From: Arthrobacter sp. Leaf69
GTDB taxonomy: Bacteria; Actinomycetota; Actinomycetes; Actinomycetales; Micrococcaceae
Direction of reading: 5' to 3'
DNA length: 64,000 nucleotides
Assembly: GCF_001422645.1 (NCBI RefSeq)
Contig: NZ_LMLR01000010.1
Coordinates: 454,237-518,236, forward strand
This document shows, piece by piece, positions 1 through 6,965 of the stretch. The position numbers and the translations under genes were made by a program. The notes beneath the pieces are model-generated. The model did not search any database. It was not told the DNA's origin and worked only from the letters and a program-made list of their open reading frames with translations. How positions within the stretch are numbered: position 1 is the stretch's first letter; every line of letters begins with the position of its first letter.

Positions 1-624
1 CGCATCCCGGGCGAATTCGGTCTCGGCCACCGGAGTGAGCTTGCCGGCGTCCTCGCCGGTGCCGCGCATGTAGTGCACGCCGCCGATCGTCACGCGACCG
101 GCGTCGGGGAATGCGGGGACGATCACGACGCCGTCCGTCACCTCGCCGGTGACAGCGGCGACGGTGGCCGCGATGGTGTCCGGTTCCAGCGGGTAGTGGC
201 CGCGGAGGGTGGAGTCGCTGCGGCTGACGAACCCCAGGCGCAGCCCCGCACTGCTTGGATCGGCGCCGTCGGCTTCGAGGGCGGCCGCCGCGAGGGCGTT
301 CCGGACCACTTCCTCGTTGCGGGCGGCAGCTTCGGCCGGGTCGAGGCTGCGGGTGTTGGTCAAGACGTAGACCGCGTCCTGGCGGCGGCCGTTGATGCGG
401 TGGTTGAAAGCCCAGGTGAAGTCGGCGACTTCCCAGCGGGTGAGGACCGGCAGGTCCGCGACGGACTGCGTACCGGTGGGGTCGTCGTCAAGCACTACCA
501 GGATCCGGGGGGCGGACGCGGACTGGGCCTCCACGGCTTCGGCGACGGTCCGGGCGGGAATCCGGACCTCCGCCGGAAAGGCGGCCAGCACATCTGCTTC
601 GAAAAGCTCTGATTCAAAGGGCAC
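1..624 (-). CDS. Four-carbon acid sugar kinase family protein (DUF1537), 3' end outside window
   Basis: Family role: ATP-dependent phosphorylation of four-carbon acid sugars such as threonate or erythronate intermediates in the cytosol. The 208 codons present are the N-terminal substrate-binding half. Visible motifs are LDDDPTGTQS at about residues 45-54, then SRSDSTLRGHYPLE, VIVPAFPDAGRVT and GGVHY, and the ETEFARD signature near the window edge, all typical of OtnK/DtnK-like kinases. I chose the GTG at 624 because a GGAG lies five bases before it; an in-frame GTG at 630 is possible. The gene is divergent from a GntR/FCD regulator, which suggests that regulator controls a sugar-acid catabolic operon continuing off the left edge. 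Which sugar acid is used cannot be read from this fragment. Confidence 0.85.
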   Translation of the reverse strand, partial: MPFESELFEADVLAAFPAEVRIPARTVAEAVEAQSASAPRILVVLDDDPTGTQSVADLPVLTRWEVADFTWAFNHRINGRRQDAVYVLTNTRSLDPAEAAARNEEVVRNALAAAALEADGADPSSAGLRLGFVSRSDSTLRGHYPLEPDTIAATVAAVTGEVTDGVVIVPAFPDAGRVTIGGVHYMRGTGEDAGKLTPVAETEFARDA

Positions 625-666
625 TTGCACTCCATTGTGGGAACTCTGCTGCGGAACAAATTTGTA

Positions 667-681
667 AGATGTCTGACATCT
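667..681. promoter_or_regulatory. Palindromic operator, probable GntR/FCD binding site
   Basis: AGATGTCTGACATCT is a perfect inverted repeat (6-bp arms, 3-bp centre). Its core fits the GT-N3-AC pattern of FadR/FCD-subfamily operators. It lies between the divergent kinase and regulator genes. A possible plus-strand promoter (CTGACA at 673-678, TAGTGT at 695-700, 16-bp spacer) overlaps it, consistent with autoregulation. The promoter assignment is weaker than the palindrome. Confidence 0.6.
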
Positions 682-771
682 AACATCTGGATGCTAGTGT
701 GGCATACGGCACAACGACGCGCAAGTAGACTTGTCCACCAGGAGCAACTCGGTGACAGCAGATGGGGAAAA

Positions 772-1482
772 GTGGCTAGGAAATCGCTGGTCGGCGTGGT
801 CGCTGACGAACTGCTGGACCGTATCATTGCCGGCGAATTCCCGCCGGGCACATCGGTCCCCGGCGAGCTGGAGCTGAGCGCCCGCCATGAGGTGAGCCGC
901 ATGACGGTCCGCGAGGCGATGAAGACCCTCGAAGCCCAGCAGATCCTCAGCGTGGAGCGCGGCCGCGGGACCTTTGTGAACCCGCTGAGCCGATGGGCCT
1001 CCCTGGAGGCAGTCCTCCGGGCGGCCTCGGAGGGGAAGAACGACGCGGCTGCCGCCGTGCAGCTGATCGAGCTGCGCCGGATGCTGGAGTCAGGCGCCTG
1101 CGAGCTGGCGGCCGTCAGGATCAGTGACGCCGACCTGGAGGCCCTCTACGGGCAGCTGGAATCGATGCGCGTGGCGCACGAAAAGCACGATGTGGCCGCG
1201 TTTGTGGCGGCGGACCTCGCGTTCCACGACCTCATCCTGCGCGCCTCGGAGAATGTTTTTGTGGCCGTCCTGTTCGCCCCGCTGCACCGGGTGCTGGAAA
1301 AACGGCGGACCCAGACGTCCGAGGTGCGCGACATTCAGGCACATGCGATCGGCGAGCACCAGAAAATCGCGGATGCGCTGGCCACACGGGACCCGCACCA
1401 GGCGCGGGATGCAATGGACGCCCACATGCAGCAGACGCTGGATGACCTCAAGACCTACGTCCTGGCGGACCGGCCGGCCTGA
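772..1482 (+). CDS. GntR-family transcriptional regulator, FCD (FadR-type) subfamily
   Basis: A 236-residue one-component DNA-binding regulator. The N-terminal winged helix is seen in VVADELLDRIIAGEFPPGTSVPGELELS followed by SRMTVREAMKTLEAQQILSVERGRGTFV. The C-terminal all-helical FCD effector domain contains ELRRMLE, the DLAFHDLILRASEN motif and a late EHQKIADAL helix whose His normally helps bind a metal or carboxylate ligand. The frame stays open upstream to 625, but the GTG at 772 is preceded by GGGGAAA at normal distance and gives the usual family length, so I chose it. It is divergent from the sugar-acid kinase gene with a palindromic operator between them. Likely a repressor relieved by a sugar acid; the ligand is not visible. 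Confidence 0.85.
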   Translation: MARKSLVGVVADELLDRIIAGEFPPGTSVPGELELSARHEVSRMTVREAMKTLEAQQILSVERGRGTFVNPLSRWASLEAVLRAASEGKNDAAAAVQLIELRRMLESGACELAAVRISDADLEALYGQLESMRVAHEKHDVAAFVAADLAFHDLILRASENVFVAVLFAPLHRVLEKRRTQTSEVRDIQAHAIGEHQKIADALATRDPHQARDAMDAHMQQTLDDLKTYVLADRPA

Positions 1483-1535
1483 CTGGCGGTCCGGATGGCC
1501 CCGGGGGCGGGGTGACTGGCTGCGCCAGGCGGGGC

Positions 1536-1808
<273 letters not shown>

Positions 1809-1830
1809 TCAACAGGGTTCATTCCATGAT

Positions 1831-1867
1831 ATACCCCCCTATGTATTACTGATACCCCATAGGGTAT
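1831..1867. promoter_or_regulatory. Tandem CsoR/CstR-type operators
   Basis: ATACCCCATAGGGTAT (1852-1867) is an inverted repeat of ATACCC around CATA, the classic layout of CsoR/CstR-family sites. A degenerate second copy, ATACCCCCCTATGTAT, sits at 1831-1846. Their starts are 21 bp apart, two helical turns, so two tetramers could bind the same face. Both lie 38-74 bp before the CstR-like gene, implying autoregulation. Confidence 0.7.
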
Positions 1868-1964
1868 GATGCCGCCCACTGCCGCCGCTGCCCGGGCATC
1901 AGGGGCCCCGACGGGGCCTCCTGCGGGGTGGTTCTGCACCGCTCGGGACCTAAGGACCTAGTGG

Positions 1965-2897
1965 ATGCTGAATATTCGGCGTATTGCTAAAAGTGTGAAC
2001 GCCGCCGGATTCCTGGATCCCGGCGCCGGCCAGGCCGGCGCACGGGTCCCCGCGCCGAGGCAGGGACCGGAGCACGGCGTGGCGTACGGCCCGCGGCGGG
2101 ACATCCATTCGCGTGCAGCGTGGAACCCGGGGCTGTGGAGCCGCTATGTCGCTTTGGGGGATTCGTTCACGGCGGGCCTTGGGGATCCGGAGCCGCTGAG
2201 CCCCGGCGGCATGCGGGGCTGGGCGGACCGTATCGCCGAGGAACTCAGCGAGGGAAGAACGGATTTCCGGTACGCCAATCTCGCCGTCAGCGGCCTCCTC
2301 CTGCGCCAGATCCTCGACCGGCAGCTGGGGCCCGCGATCGCACTCAAACCGGACTTGGTCACGCTCTCAGCCGGCGGAAACGACCTGGTCTTCCACCGGA
2401 GCGATCCCGACCGGCTGGCCGCCGACCTCGACGCCGCAGTAGGCATGCTCAGCGCCACCGGGGCCACCATTGTGCTGTTCACTGGTCCCGACTGGCGCGA
2501 TACACCGTTGCTGGGCCACAACCGGGGCAGGGTGGCCGTCTTCAACGAGAACATCCGGACCATCGCGGCGCGCCATCACGGGGTGATCGCTGATCTTTGG
2601 ACCTTGCGCCAACTTGCCGACCCGCAGATGTGGGACCCCGACCGGCTGCACTTCTCGCCGATCGGGCACCACACCATCGCGGCCATGGTGCTGGAATCCC
2701 TGGGCGTGGCCCACACCCTCACGCCGCTGGAGCCCAAGCCCATGCCTGCCGCCAGCTGGCGGGACAGCAAGGCCGGGGACCTCGCCTGGTTCACCACCTA
2801 CCTGCTGCCCTGGATGATCCGCCGGGTCCGGAAACGCTCCGACGCCCCGCCGCTGGCGCCCAAGCGCCCCGAGCCGGGGCCGGTCTACGGATCCTGA
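1965..2897 (+). CDS. SGNH/GDSL-family hydrolase
   Basis: A 310-residue esterase/lipase-type hydrolase. The SGNH blocks are visible: block I YVALGDSFTAG (nucleophile Ser, about residue 66-70), a block II Gly in NLAVSG, block III SAGGNDLVF (oxyanion Gly and Asn), and block V DRLHFSPIGH with the catalytic Asp-x-x-His. The start ATG at 1965 has AAGGA eight bases upstream. That leaves about 55 poorly conserved residues before block I with no hydrophobic signal, so the enzyme is probably cytosolic. The tail after block V is Pro- and basic-rich. The substrate cannot be told from sequence. Confidence 0.8.
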   Translation: MLNIRRIAKSVNAAGFLDPGAGQAGARVPAPRQGPEHGVAYGPRRDIHSRAAWNPGLWSRYVALGDSFTAGLGDPEPLSPGGMRGWADRIAEELSEGRTDFRYANLAVSGLLLRQILDRQLGPAIALKPDLVTLSAGGNDLVFHRSDPDRLAADLDAAVGMLSATGATIVLFTGPDWRDTPLLGHNRGRVAVFNENIRTIAARHHGVIADLWTLRQLADPQMWDPDRLHFSPIGHHTIAAMVLESLGVAHTLTPLEPKPMPAASWRDSKAGDLAWFTTYLLPWMIRRVRKRSDAPPLAPKRPEPGPVYGS

Positions 2898-3007
2898 GGC
2901 GCACCATTCAGAGGGACGGCCTCCGGCCCTAGTCCCGCTGCGATCTGTCGGCTAATCTGCAGGAACGGCCCACCGCCGGGTATCGATGGCGATCACGAGG
3001 AGCGAAG

Positions 3008-3217
3008 TTGTCTAATCACACTTACAGCATTTCTGAAATTGTCGGAACGTCCAACGAGGGCGTTGATGCCGCCGTCCGCAACGGCATCGCCGAGGCGGCC
3101 AAGACCCTGCGGAACCTGGACTGGTTTGAGGTCAAGGAAATCCGCGGACACCTCGAGAACGGCGCTGTCGCCGACTGGCAAGTGACCATCAAGCTCGGAT
3201 TCCGGCTGGAACGCTAA
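3008..3217 (+). CDS. Dodecin, flavin-storage protein
   Basis: A 69-residue protein of the dodecin family, which forms hollow dodecamers that bind FMN or other flavins and buffer them in the cytosol. Features: the short beta strand TYSISEIVGTS, the helix GVDAAVRNGIAEAAKTL, then LDWFEVKEIRGHLENGAVADWQVTIKLGFRL. That contains the conserved Trp of the flavin-stacking site and the three-stranded sheet. The TTG start is set by GAGGAG a few bases upstream and gives the exact family length. It is monocistronic. Confidence 0.92.
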   Translation: MSNHTYSISEIVGTSNEGVDAAVRNGIAEAAKTLRNLDWFEVKEIRGHLENGAVADWQVTIKLGFRLER

Positions 3218-3260
3218 CGTCCGACGCCGGCCCGCACGTTCCGTCGTCGAAGAACTCCGC

Positions 3261-3542
3261 GTGCAGTACACGCACTTGGGCCGCTCGGGCCTGAAAGTTT
3301 CCCGGCCCTGCCTCGGAACCATGAACGTCGGCCCCCAGACCGGGGAAGCGGATGCCCGCGCCATCATGGACTCGGCGCCGGGCGCGGGCATCAACTTCTT
3401 CGCCGGTTGTGGGCCCCCGCACCCGGGACCAACTCGATTCCACCTCCGCGCCATGGACCCGGCGCTCGATTCCGGCGCGCTCCGGCGGCTCGATGAAATC
3501 TTCCCGGGACACCGGACGGCACCGGGGGACTATGCGTGGTGA
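3261..3542 (+). pseudogene. Aldo/keto reductase remnant, internally deleted
   Basis: The 93 residues join two ends of an aldo/keto reductase. The start (MQYTHLGRSGLKVSRPCLGTMNVG ... IMDSAPGAGINFF) matches the beta-barrel N-terminus. The end (ALDSGALRRLDEIFPGHRTAPGDYAW) matches the usual C-terminus. Roughly 230 middle residues, carrying the catalytic Tyr, Lys and His and the NADPH site, are missing. The normal Asp after INFF is replaced by Ala, so the remnant has also drifted by point mutation. It cannot be a working enzyme. The frame begins with a GTG and lacks a clear ribosome-binding site. Confidence 0.75.
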
Positions 3543-3761
3543 CCGGCGAATTCATTGACGTCCGCGGGCGGCCCCGCCGCAAGGAGACGATCACGCCAGC
3601 CAAAAAACGGGACGACGAACCAAGAAATTACCCGCCACGAGGAGTTTTCACTCCCGGCCGAATGGCTCTTTGATAATAAGCATGATTAGTATTGGGGAAG
3701 AAGGATGAAGCGCACCCGGCAACCCGGGTGCCTCCTCACTGAAGAAGAAGGAACGATAAAA

Positions 3762-4025
3762 ATGGGTTTTTTCGCATTTCTGATTCTGGGCCTCATCGCC
3801 GGCGCAATCGCTAAGGCAATCCTCCCGGGCAAGCAGGGCGGTGGCATTCTCATCACGCTGCTGCTCGGCGTGGTCGGCGCCTTCTTGGGCGGCTTTATCG
3901 GTAACGCGATCTTCGGCGTTGGCGTCAACGAGTTCTTCTCACTGTCGTCCTGGCTCCTGGCCATCGGCGGTGCGATCATCGTCCTGCTCGTTTACGGCAT
4001 GATCACCAAGCGTTCAGCCCGCTAA
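3762..4025 (+). CDS. GlsB/YeaQ/YmgE-family stress-response membrane protein
   Basis: An 87-residue integral membrane protein of the family also called transglycosylase-associated. It has three hydrophobic segments: FFAFLILGLIAGAIAKAIL, the Gly-rich GGILITLLLGVVGAFLGGFIGNAIF, and a third ending in IGGAIIVLLVYGMI. The LPGKQGGG loop between the first two is the family signature. The frame is open upstream, but the ATG at 3762 follows AAGAAGGAACGATAAAA and removes an unlikely polar leader. The family is linked to general stress in many bacteria but its molecular role is not established. A strong terminator follows. Confidence 0.88.
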   Translation: MGFFAFLILGLIAGAIAKAILPGKQGGGILITLLLGVVGAFLGGFIGNAIFGVGVNEFFSLSSWLLAIGGAIIVLLVYGMITKRSAR

Positions 4026-4040
4026 AGCTGACGACCGGAA

Positions 4041-4075
4041 ACCGGTCCCGGGAATTTTCCCGGGGCCGGTTTTTT
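4041..4075 (+). terminator. Rho-independent terminator
   Basis: The GC-rich stem ACCGGTCCCGGG / CCCGGGGCCGGT surrounds a six-base AATTTT loop and is followed directly by a run of six T, just after the YmgE-family gene. Confidence 0.9.
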
Positions 4076-4124
4076 GGCACACCCCCACTTTTTACCCGGC
4101 ACCATCGAGGAACAGGAGTACCGC

Positions 4125-4598
4125 ATGAAAGGCAAACTTCTTTTCGGAGCAGGAATCGCAGCAGGCTACGTTCTCGGATCGCGGTCCGGACGGGCCGCCT
4201 ACGAGAAGCTCAAGACGCGGGCGGCGGCCCTCTGGGAAAGCCAGCCGGTCCAGGACAAGGTGGCCGCGGCGACCGAAGCGGTAAAGGAAAAGGCACCCGA
4301 GGTATCCGAGCAGCTCGGCGAAGCCGCCCGGCGGGCCGGAACTGTGATCGGCGCCGCGGTCCGCCGCGACACGCCCCCGACGGGGACAACAGGTGACGGG
4401 AGTGCAGCCGACGGCGGCATCCCCGCGCACAGCACCCATCCGGAGACCGTCAACCTCGGGACGTCCGTCGCAGCCGGGGCGGCCGACGTCGACTCGGACC
4501 CTGCACTGTCCGACCAGCACGGCCAGGACTGGTCCGACGAAGGCGGGGCCACCCGCGCCGGAGCCGCAACCAACGTCGATCCCGACAAGGAGTCCTAA
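4125..4598 (+). CDS. YtxH-like small protein
   Basis: A 157-residue protein opening KLLFGAGIAAGYVLGSRSGRAAYEKLK, a short Gly-rich hydrophobic helix followed by a basic patch, as in YtxH-domain proteins. A charged, helix-forming region rich in Ala, Lys and Glu follows to about residue 80. The rest is low-complexity, Gly/Ala/Thr/Asp-rich and probably disordered. The start ATG has AGGAG six bases upstream. Its stop abuts the stop of the convergent methyltransferase gene with no spacer. Function unknown; a membrane-tethered stress protein is the usual guess for this family. Confidence 0.7.
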   Translation: MKGKLLFGAGIAAGYVLGSRSGRAAYEKLKTRAAALWESQPVQDKVAAATEAVKEKAPEVSEQLGEAARRAGTVIGAAVRRDTPPTGTTGDGSAADGGIPAHSTHPETVNLGTSVAAGAADVDSDPALSDQHGQDWSDEGGATRAGAATNVDPDKES

Positions 4599-5441
4599 CT
4601 ACTCCGGGGACCGCCGTCGCTCGGCCCCATCAAGCATCGGTGTTCCGATAACAACCGTGGCGTCCAGCTCCCCGGAGCGGGCCACACGGGCGGTGAGTCC
4701 GTTGCGCCGGAACAACTCGACGGTCTGCGGCGCCTGCCGCGGACTCGTCTCGATCAGCAGGTAGCCGCCGGGAGCCAGCCATCGCGGCGCCCCGGCGGCC
4801 ACCCGCCGCTGAATCTGAAGCCCGTCTACACCGCCGTCGAGGGAAACCCGCGGCTCGTGCAGGCGGGCTTCCCGCGGCATGGTGCCGAGTTCGGCCGAGG
4901 GAACATACGGGGCGTTGACGGCGAGGACCGAAACCCGCCCGCGCAGCCGCTCCGGGAGGGCCGTGTACAGGTCCCCGACGTGAACCTCGCCGCCCAGCGG
5001 CATGACGTTGCGGGCCGCGCACTGTACCGCGGCCGGGTCGACGTCGGCAGCGTGCAGCTCCAGGGGCCCGGCCTGCGCCGCGAGCGCGGCACCGACCGCC
5101 CCCGAGCCGCAGCACAGGTCGACGACCACCGGCGCCCGTCCGGTGCTGCCTGCGCGGCCGGACCGTTTCACGAGCCTCGAAGCCTCACGGACCAGGAATT
5201 CGGTGCGCCGGCGGGGCACGAACACTCCGGTGTCCACTTCGATCCGTAGTCCACAAAATTCAGCCCAACCCAGGACGTGCTCGAGCGGAAGGCCGGATAC
5301 CCGCTGCTGCACCAGGACGTCGAGGTGGTCCGGCGTTGTGGCAGCGCCGCAGAGCAGCCGGGCCTCCTCCTCGGCGAAGACGCAACCGGCTGCCCTGAGC
5401 CTCGTGATGACCGTGGGACTGGACGCGGGAGGGCCCGTCAT
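4599..5441 (-). CDS. Putative protein N5-glutamine methyltransferase (HemK/PrmC-like)
   Basis: A 280-residue SAM-dependent methyltransferase with the HemK/PrmC layout. A helical N-terminal domain (VITRLRAAGCVFAEEEARLL ... GLPLEHVLGWAEF) leads to the FVPRRRTEFLV segment. A Rossmann core follows with VVDLCCGSGAVGAAL as motif I, and the catalytic loop is VNAPYVPS. True PrmC has NPPY there, so the first Pro is replaced by Ala. This is therefore probably the divergent actinobacterial paralogue and not the essential release-factor methyltransferase. The target protein is unknown. The gene is convergent with the YtxH-like gene. Confidence 0.8.
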   Translation of the reverse strand: MTGPPASSPTVITRLRAAGCVFAEEEARLLCGAATTPDHLDVLVQQRVSGLPLEHVLGWAEFCGLRIEVDTGVFVPRRRTEFLVREASRLVKRSGRAGSTGRAPVVVDLCCGSGAVGAALAAQAGPLELHAADVDPAAVQCAARNVMPLGGEVHVGDLYTALPERLRGRVSVLAVNAPYVPSAELGTMPREARLHEPRVSLDGGVDGLQIQRRVAAGAPRWLAPGGYLLIETSPRQAPQTVELFRRNGLTARVARSGELDATVVIGTPMLDGAERRRSPE

Positions 5442-5506
5442 GTCGCAGACCCCCTTCCGTTCATCGCGCCGGGAATCTCATGCTATCGAAATGGCAGGAT
5501 GGCACC

Positions 5507-6613
5507 ATGTCCACGAACAGTATGTCCTCCGGATCGTCGCTGCCGGTTCCGGCAGACGCGATATTGTCAGACGCCGCATTGTCAGACGCAGTACCGCCGG
5601 ACGAGCTGATCTGGACCGGTTGTTACACCACGGACGGCGGCGGCCGCGGGACCGGGATCGGGGCCCTGCGCGCCCGTGCTGACGGAACGCTGAGCTGGCT
5701 GGGCGTCGCCGCCGCGGCCCCATCGCCGTCGTTCCTCGCCGTGCACCCCACCCGGGATGTGGTCTACGCGGTGGGCGAGGCGGCTGGGACCGTACGGGCA
5801 TACCGGCGGTCCGGCGGCTTCGGCCTGGCCCCGGCCGGCCGGGACTGGCCGGCCGGAGAGGCGGCCTGCCATGTCGCCGTCGACCCGCGGGGCCGGTTCC
5901 TCGTGGTGACCTGCTGGGGCGATGGACAGGTCCTGCTGTACGAACTGGACCACGACGGCGGCATCATGGCACGGATTCCGGCCGCCGCTTCGATGATCCC
6001 CGGGCGTCCCAGCCGCGCCCACGCCAGCCTGACGCTCGACGACGGCAGGCTGATGACCACCGATCTGGGGCACGACCTCCTGCGGGTCTGGAACTACGCG
6101 CCCTCGCAGGGGCTGCAGCTGGACCACGAGCTGGCACTCCCCCGGGACAGCGGCCCCCGGCACCTCGTCCAGCACCCCGGCGGGAGCGTGCTGGTGGTGA
6201 CCGAATATTCGATCGAAGTGGCCGTGGTGCAGCGCTCCCGCGAGTCCGGCATCTTCAGCCTGGCCGGGGTGGCCCCGGCTACCCGCGCCGGCGCCCTTCC
6301 CGGGGACTCCGCGGCAGAGATTGCCCTCTCCCCGGACGGGAGGCACGCCTACGTCGGGGTCCGCGGCTCCAACCGGATCAGCGTGCTCGATGTGGACAGC
6401 GACGGCGGTGCCCTCCGGCCCCTGGCCGATGTCCCCAGCGGCGGCGACTGGCCGCGGCATCATCTGGTCCGGAACGGCTGGCTGCATGTGGCGCACGAAC
6501 GCTCCGGGAACGTGATGACCTACCCGCTTGATCCGGTCAGCGGTCTCCCCGGAGAGTCCGTGGGCAGGGTGGCGCTGGCGTCTCCGACCGCGCTGGTCCC
6601 CGCGGCGCGATAA
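5507..6613 (+). CDS. Lactonase-family (Pgl-type) beta-propeller protein
   Basis: A 368-residue protein of the lactonase family (PF10282), which includes cytosolic 6-phosphogluconolactonase of the propeller type. Blade-like repeats are visible: WTGCYTTDGGGRGTGIGAL, PSFLAVHPTRDVVYAVGEAAGTVRAY, CHVAVDPRGRFLVVTCWGDGQVLLYEL, GPRHLVQHPGGSVLVVTEYSIEVAV and AEIALSPDGRHAYVGVRGSNRISVLDV. The ATG at 5507 has AGGA about eight bases upstream. Paralogues act on other lactones, so the exact substrate is uncertain. It ends four bases before the first 81-bp repeat. Confidence 0.8.
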   Translation: MSTNSMSSGSSLPVPADAILSDAALSDAVPPDELIWTGCYTTDGGGRGTGIGALRARADGTLSWLGVAAAAPSPSFLAVHPTRDVVYAVGEAAGTVRAYRRSGGFGLAPAGRDWPAGEAACHVAVDPRGRFLVVTCWGDGQVLLYELDHDGGIMARIPAAASMIPGRPSRAHASLTLDDGRLMTTDLGHDLLRVWNYAPSQGLQLDHELALPRDSGPRHLVQHPGGSVLVVTEYSIEVAVVQRSRESGIFSLAGVAPATRAGALPGDSAAEIALSPDGRHAYVGVRGSNRISVLDVDSDGGALRPLADVPSGGDWPRHHLVRNGWLHVAHERSGNVMTYPLDPVSGLPGESVGRVALASPTALVPAAR

Positions 6614-6616
6614 CGA

Positions 6617-6697
6617 GGGACATGCCCAGCCCTCACGCCAAGGAACGGGCATAACAGGACTATGTCCAACCTTCCCCACACCCAGTGGGCATGTCCC
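6617..6697. repeat. 81-bp interspersed palindromic repeat, copy A
   Basis: Starts GGGACATGCCC and ends with its exact reverse complement GGGCATGTCCC. In the middle is a 21-bp block beginning GGGCATA and ending ACTATGTCC. The blocks are separated by two 19-bp spacers that differ between copies, so the architecture is 11-19-21-19-11. Copies B (6741-6821) and C (10127-10207) share it exactly. The rest of the 352-bp gap before the amylase holds only copy B, a LacI-type site and a leader. Confidence 0.85.
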
Positions 6698-6740
6698 CCT
6701 GGGGCGTACACGGACGGGCCCGCGCAGCAACCCTGGCCGC

Positions 6741-6821
6741 GGGACATGCCCAGTCCACGCAGCCGACCCTGGGCACAAGGGCACTATGTCCAGCCCTCAC
6801 CGCATCCAGAGGGCATGTCCC
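6741..6821. repeat. 81-bp interspersed palindromic repeat, copy B
   Basis: Same 11-19-21-19-11 architecture as copy A, with the same 11-bp ends and a centre reading GGGCACA ... ACTATGTCC. It begins 43 bp after copy A, in the same orientation. Confidence 0.85.
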
Positions 6822-6869
6822 GCGCTAGCGTCTCGAAGATTTTCTGACCATTCGCTGGAATAACTTCCA

Positions 6870-6883
6870 TGCAAGCGCTTACA
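6870..6883. promoter_or_regulatory. LacI-family operator upstream of amylase
   Basis: TGCAAGCGCTTACA is a near-perfect match (13 of 14) to the palindromic LacI-family consensus TGCAAGCGCTTGCA recognised by maltose/sugar repressors. It lies 82 bp before the amylase start. No LacI-family gene is in the window. Confidence 0.7.
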
Positions 6884-6965
6884 GTTGTGACTTGGCTCTC
6901 AGTAGCCGGTCTCCCGCATCCACCCCTTCGTCGAGGCAACGTCGCTTACCGGAAGGTTCCCCATC

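Noticed and set aside
6617..6821. Insertion sequence or integron attC sites
   Set aside because: No transposase or integrase, no target-site duplication visible, and the spacing pattern differs from attC.
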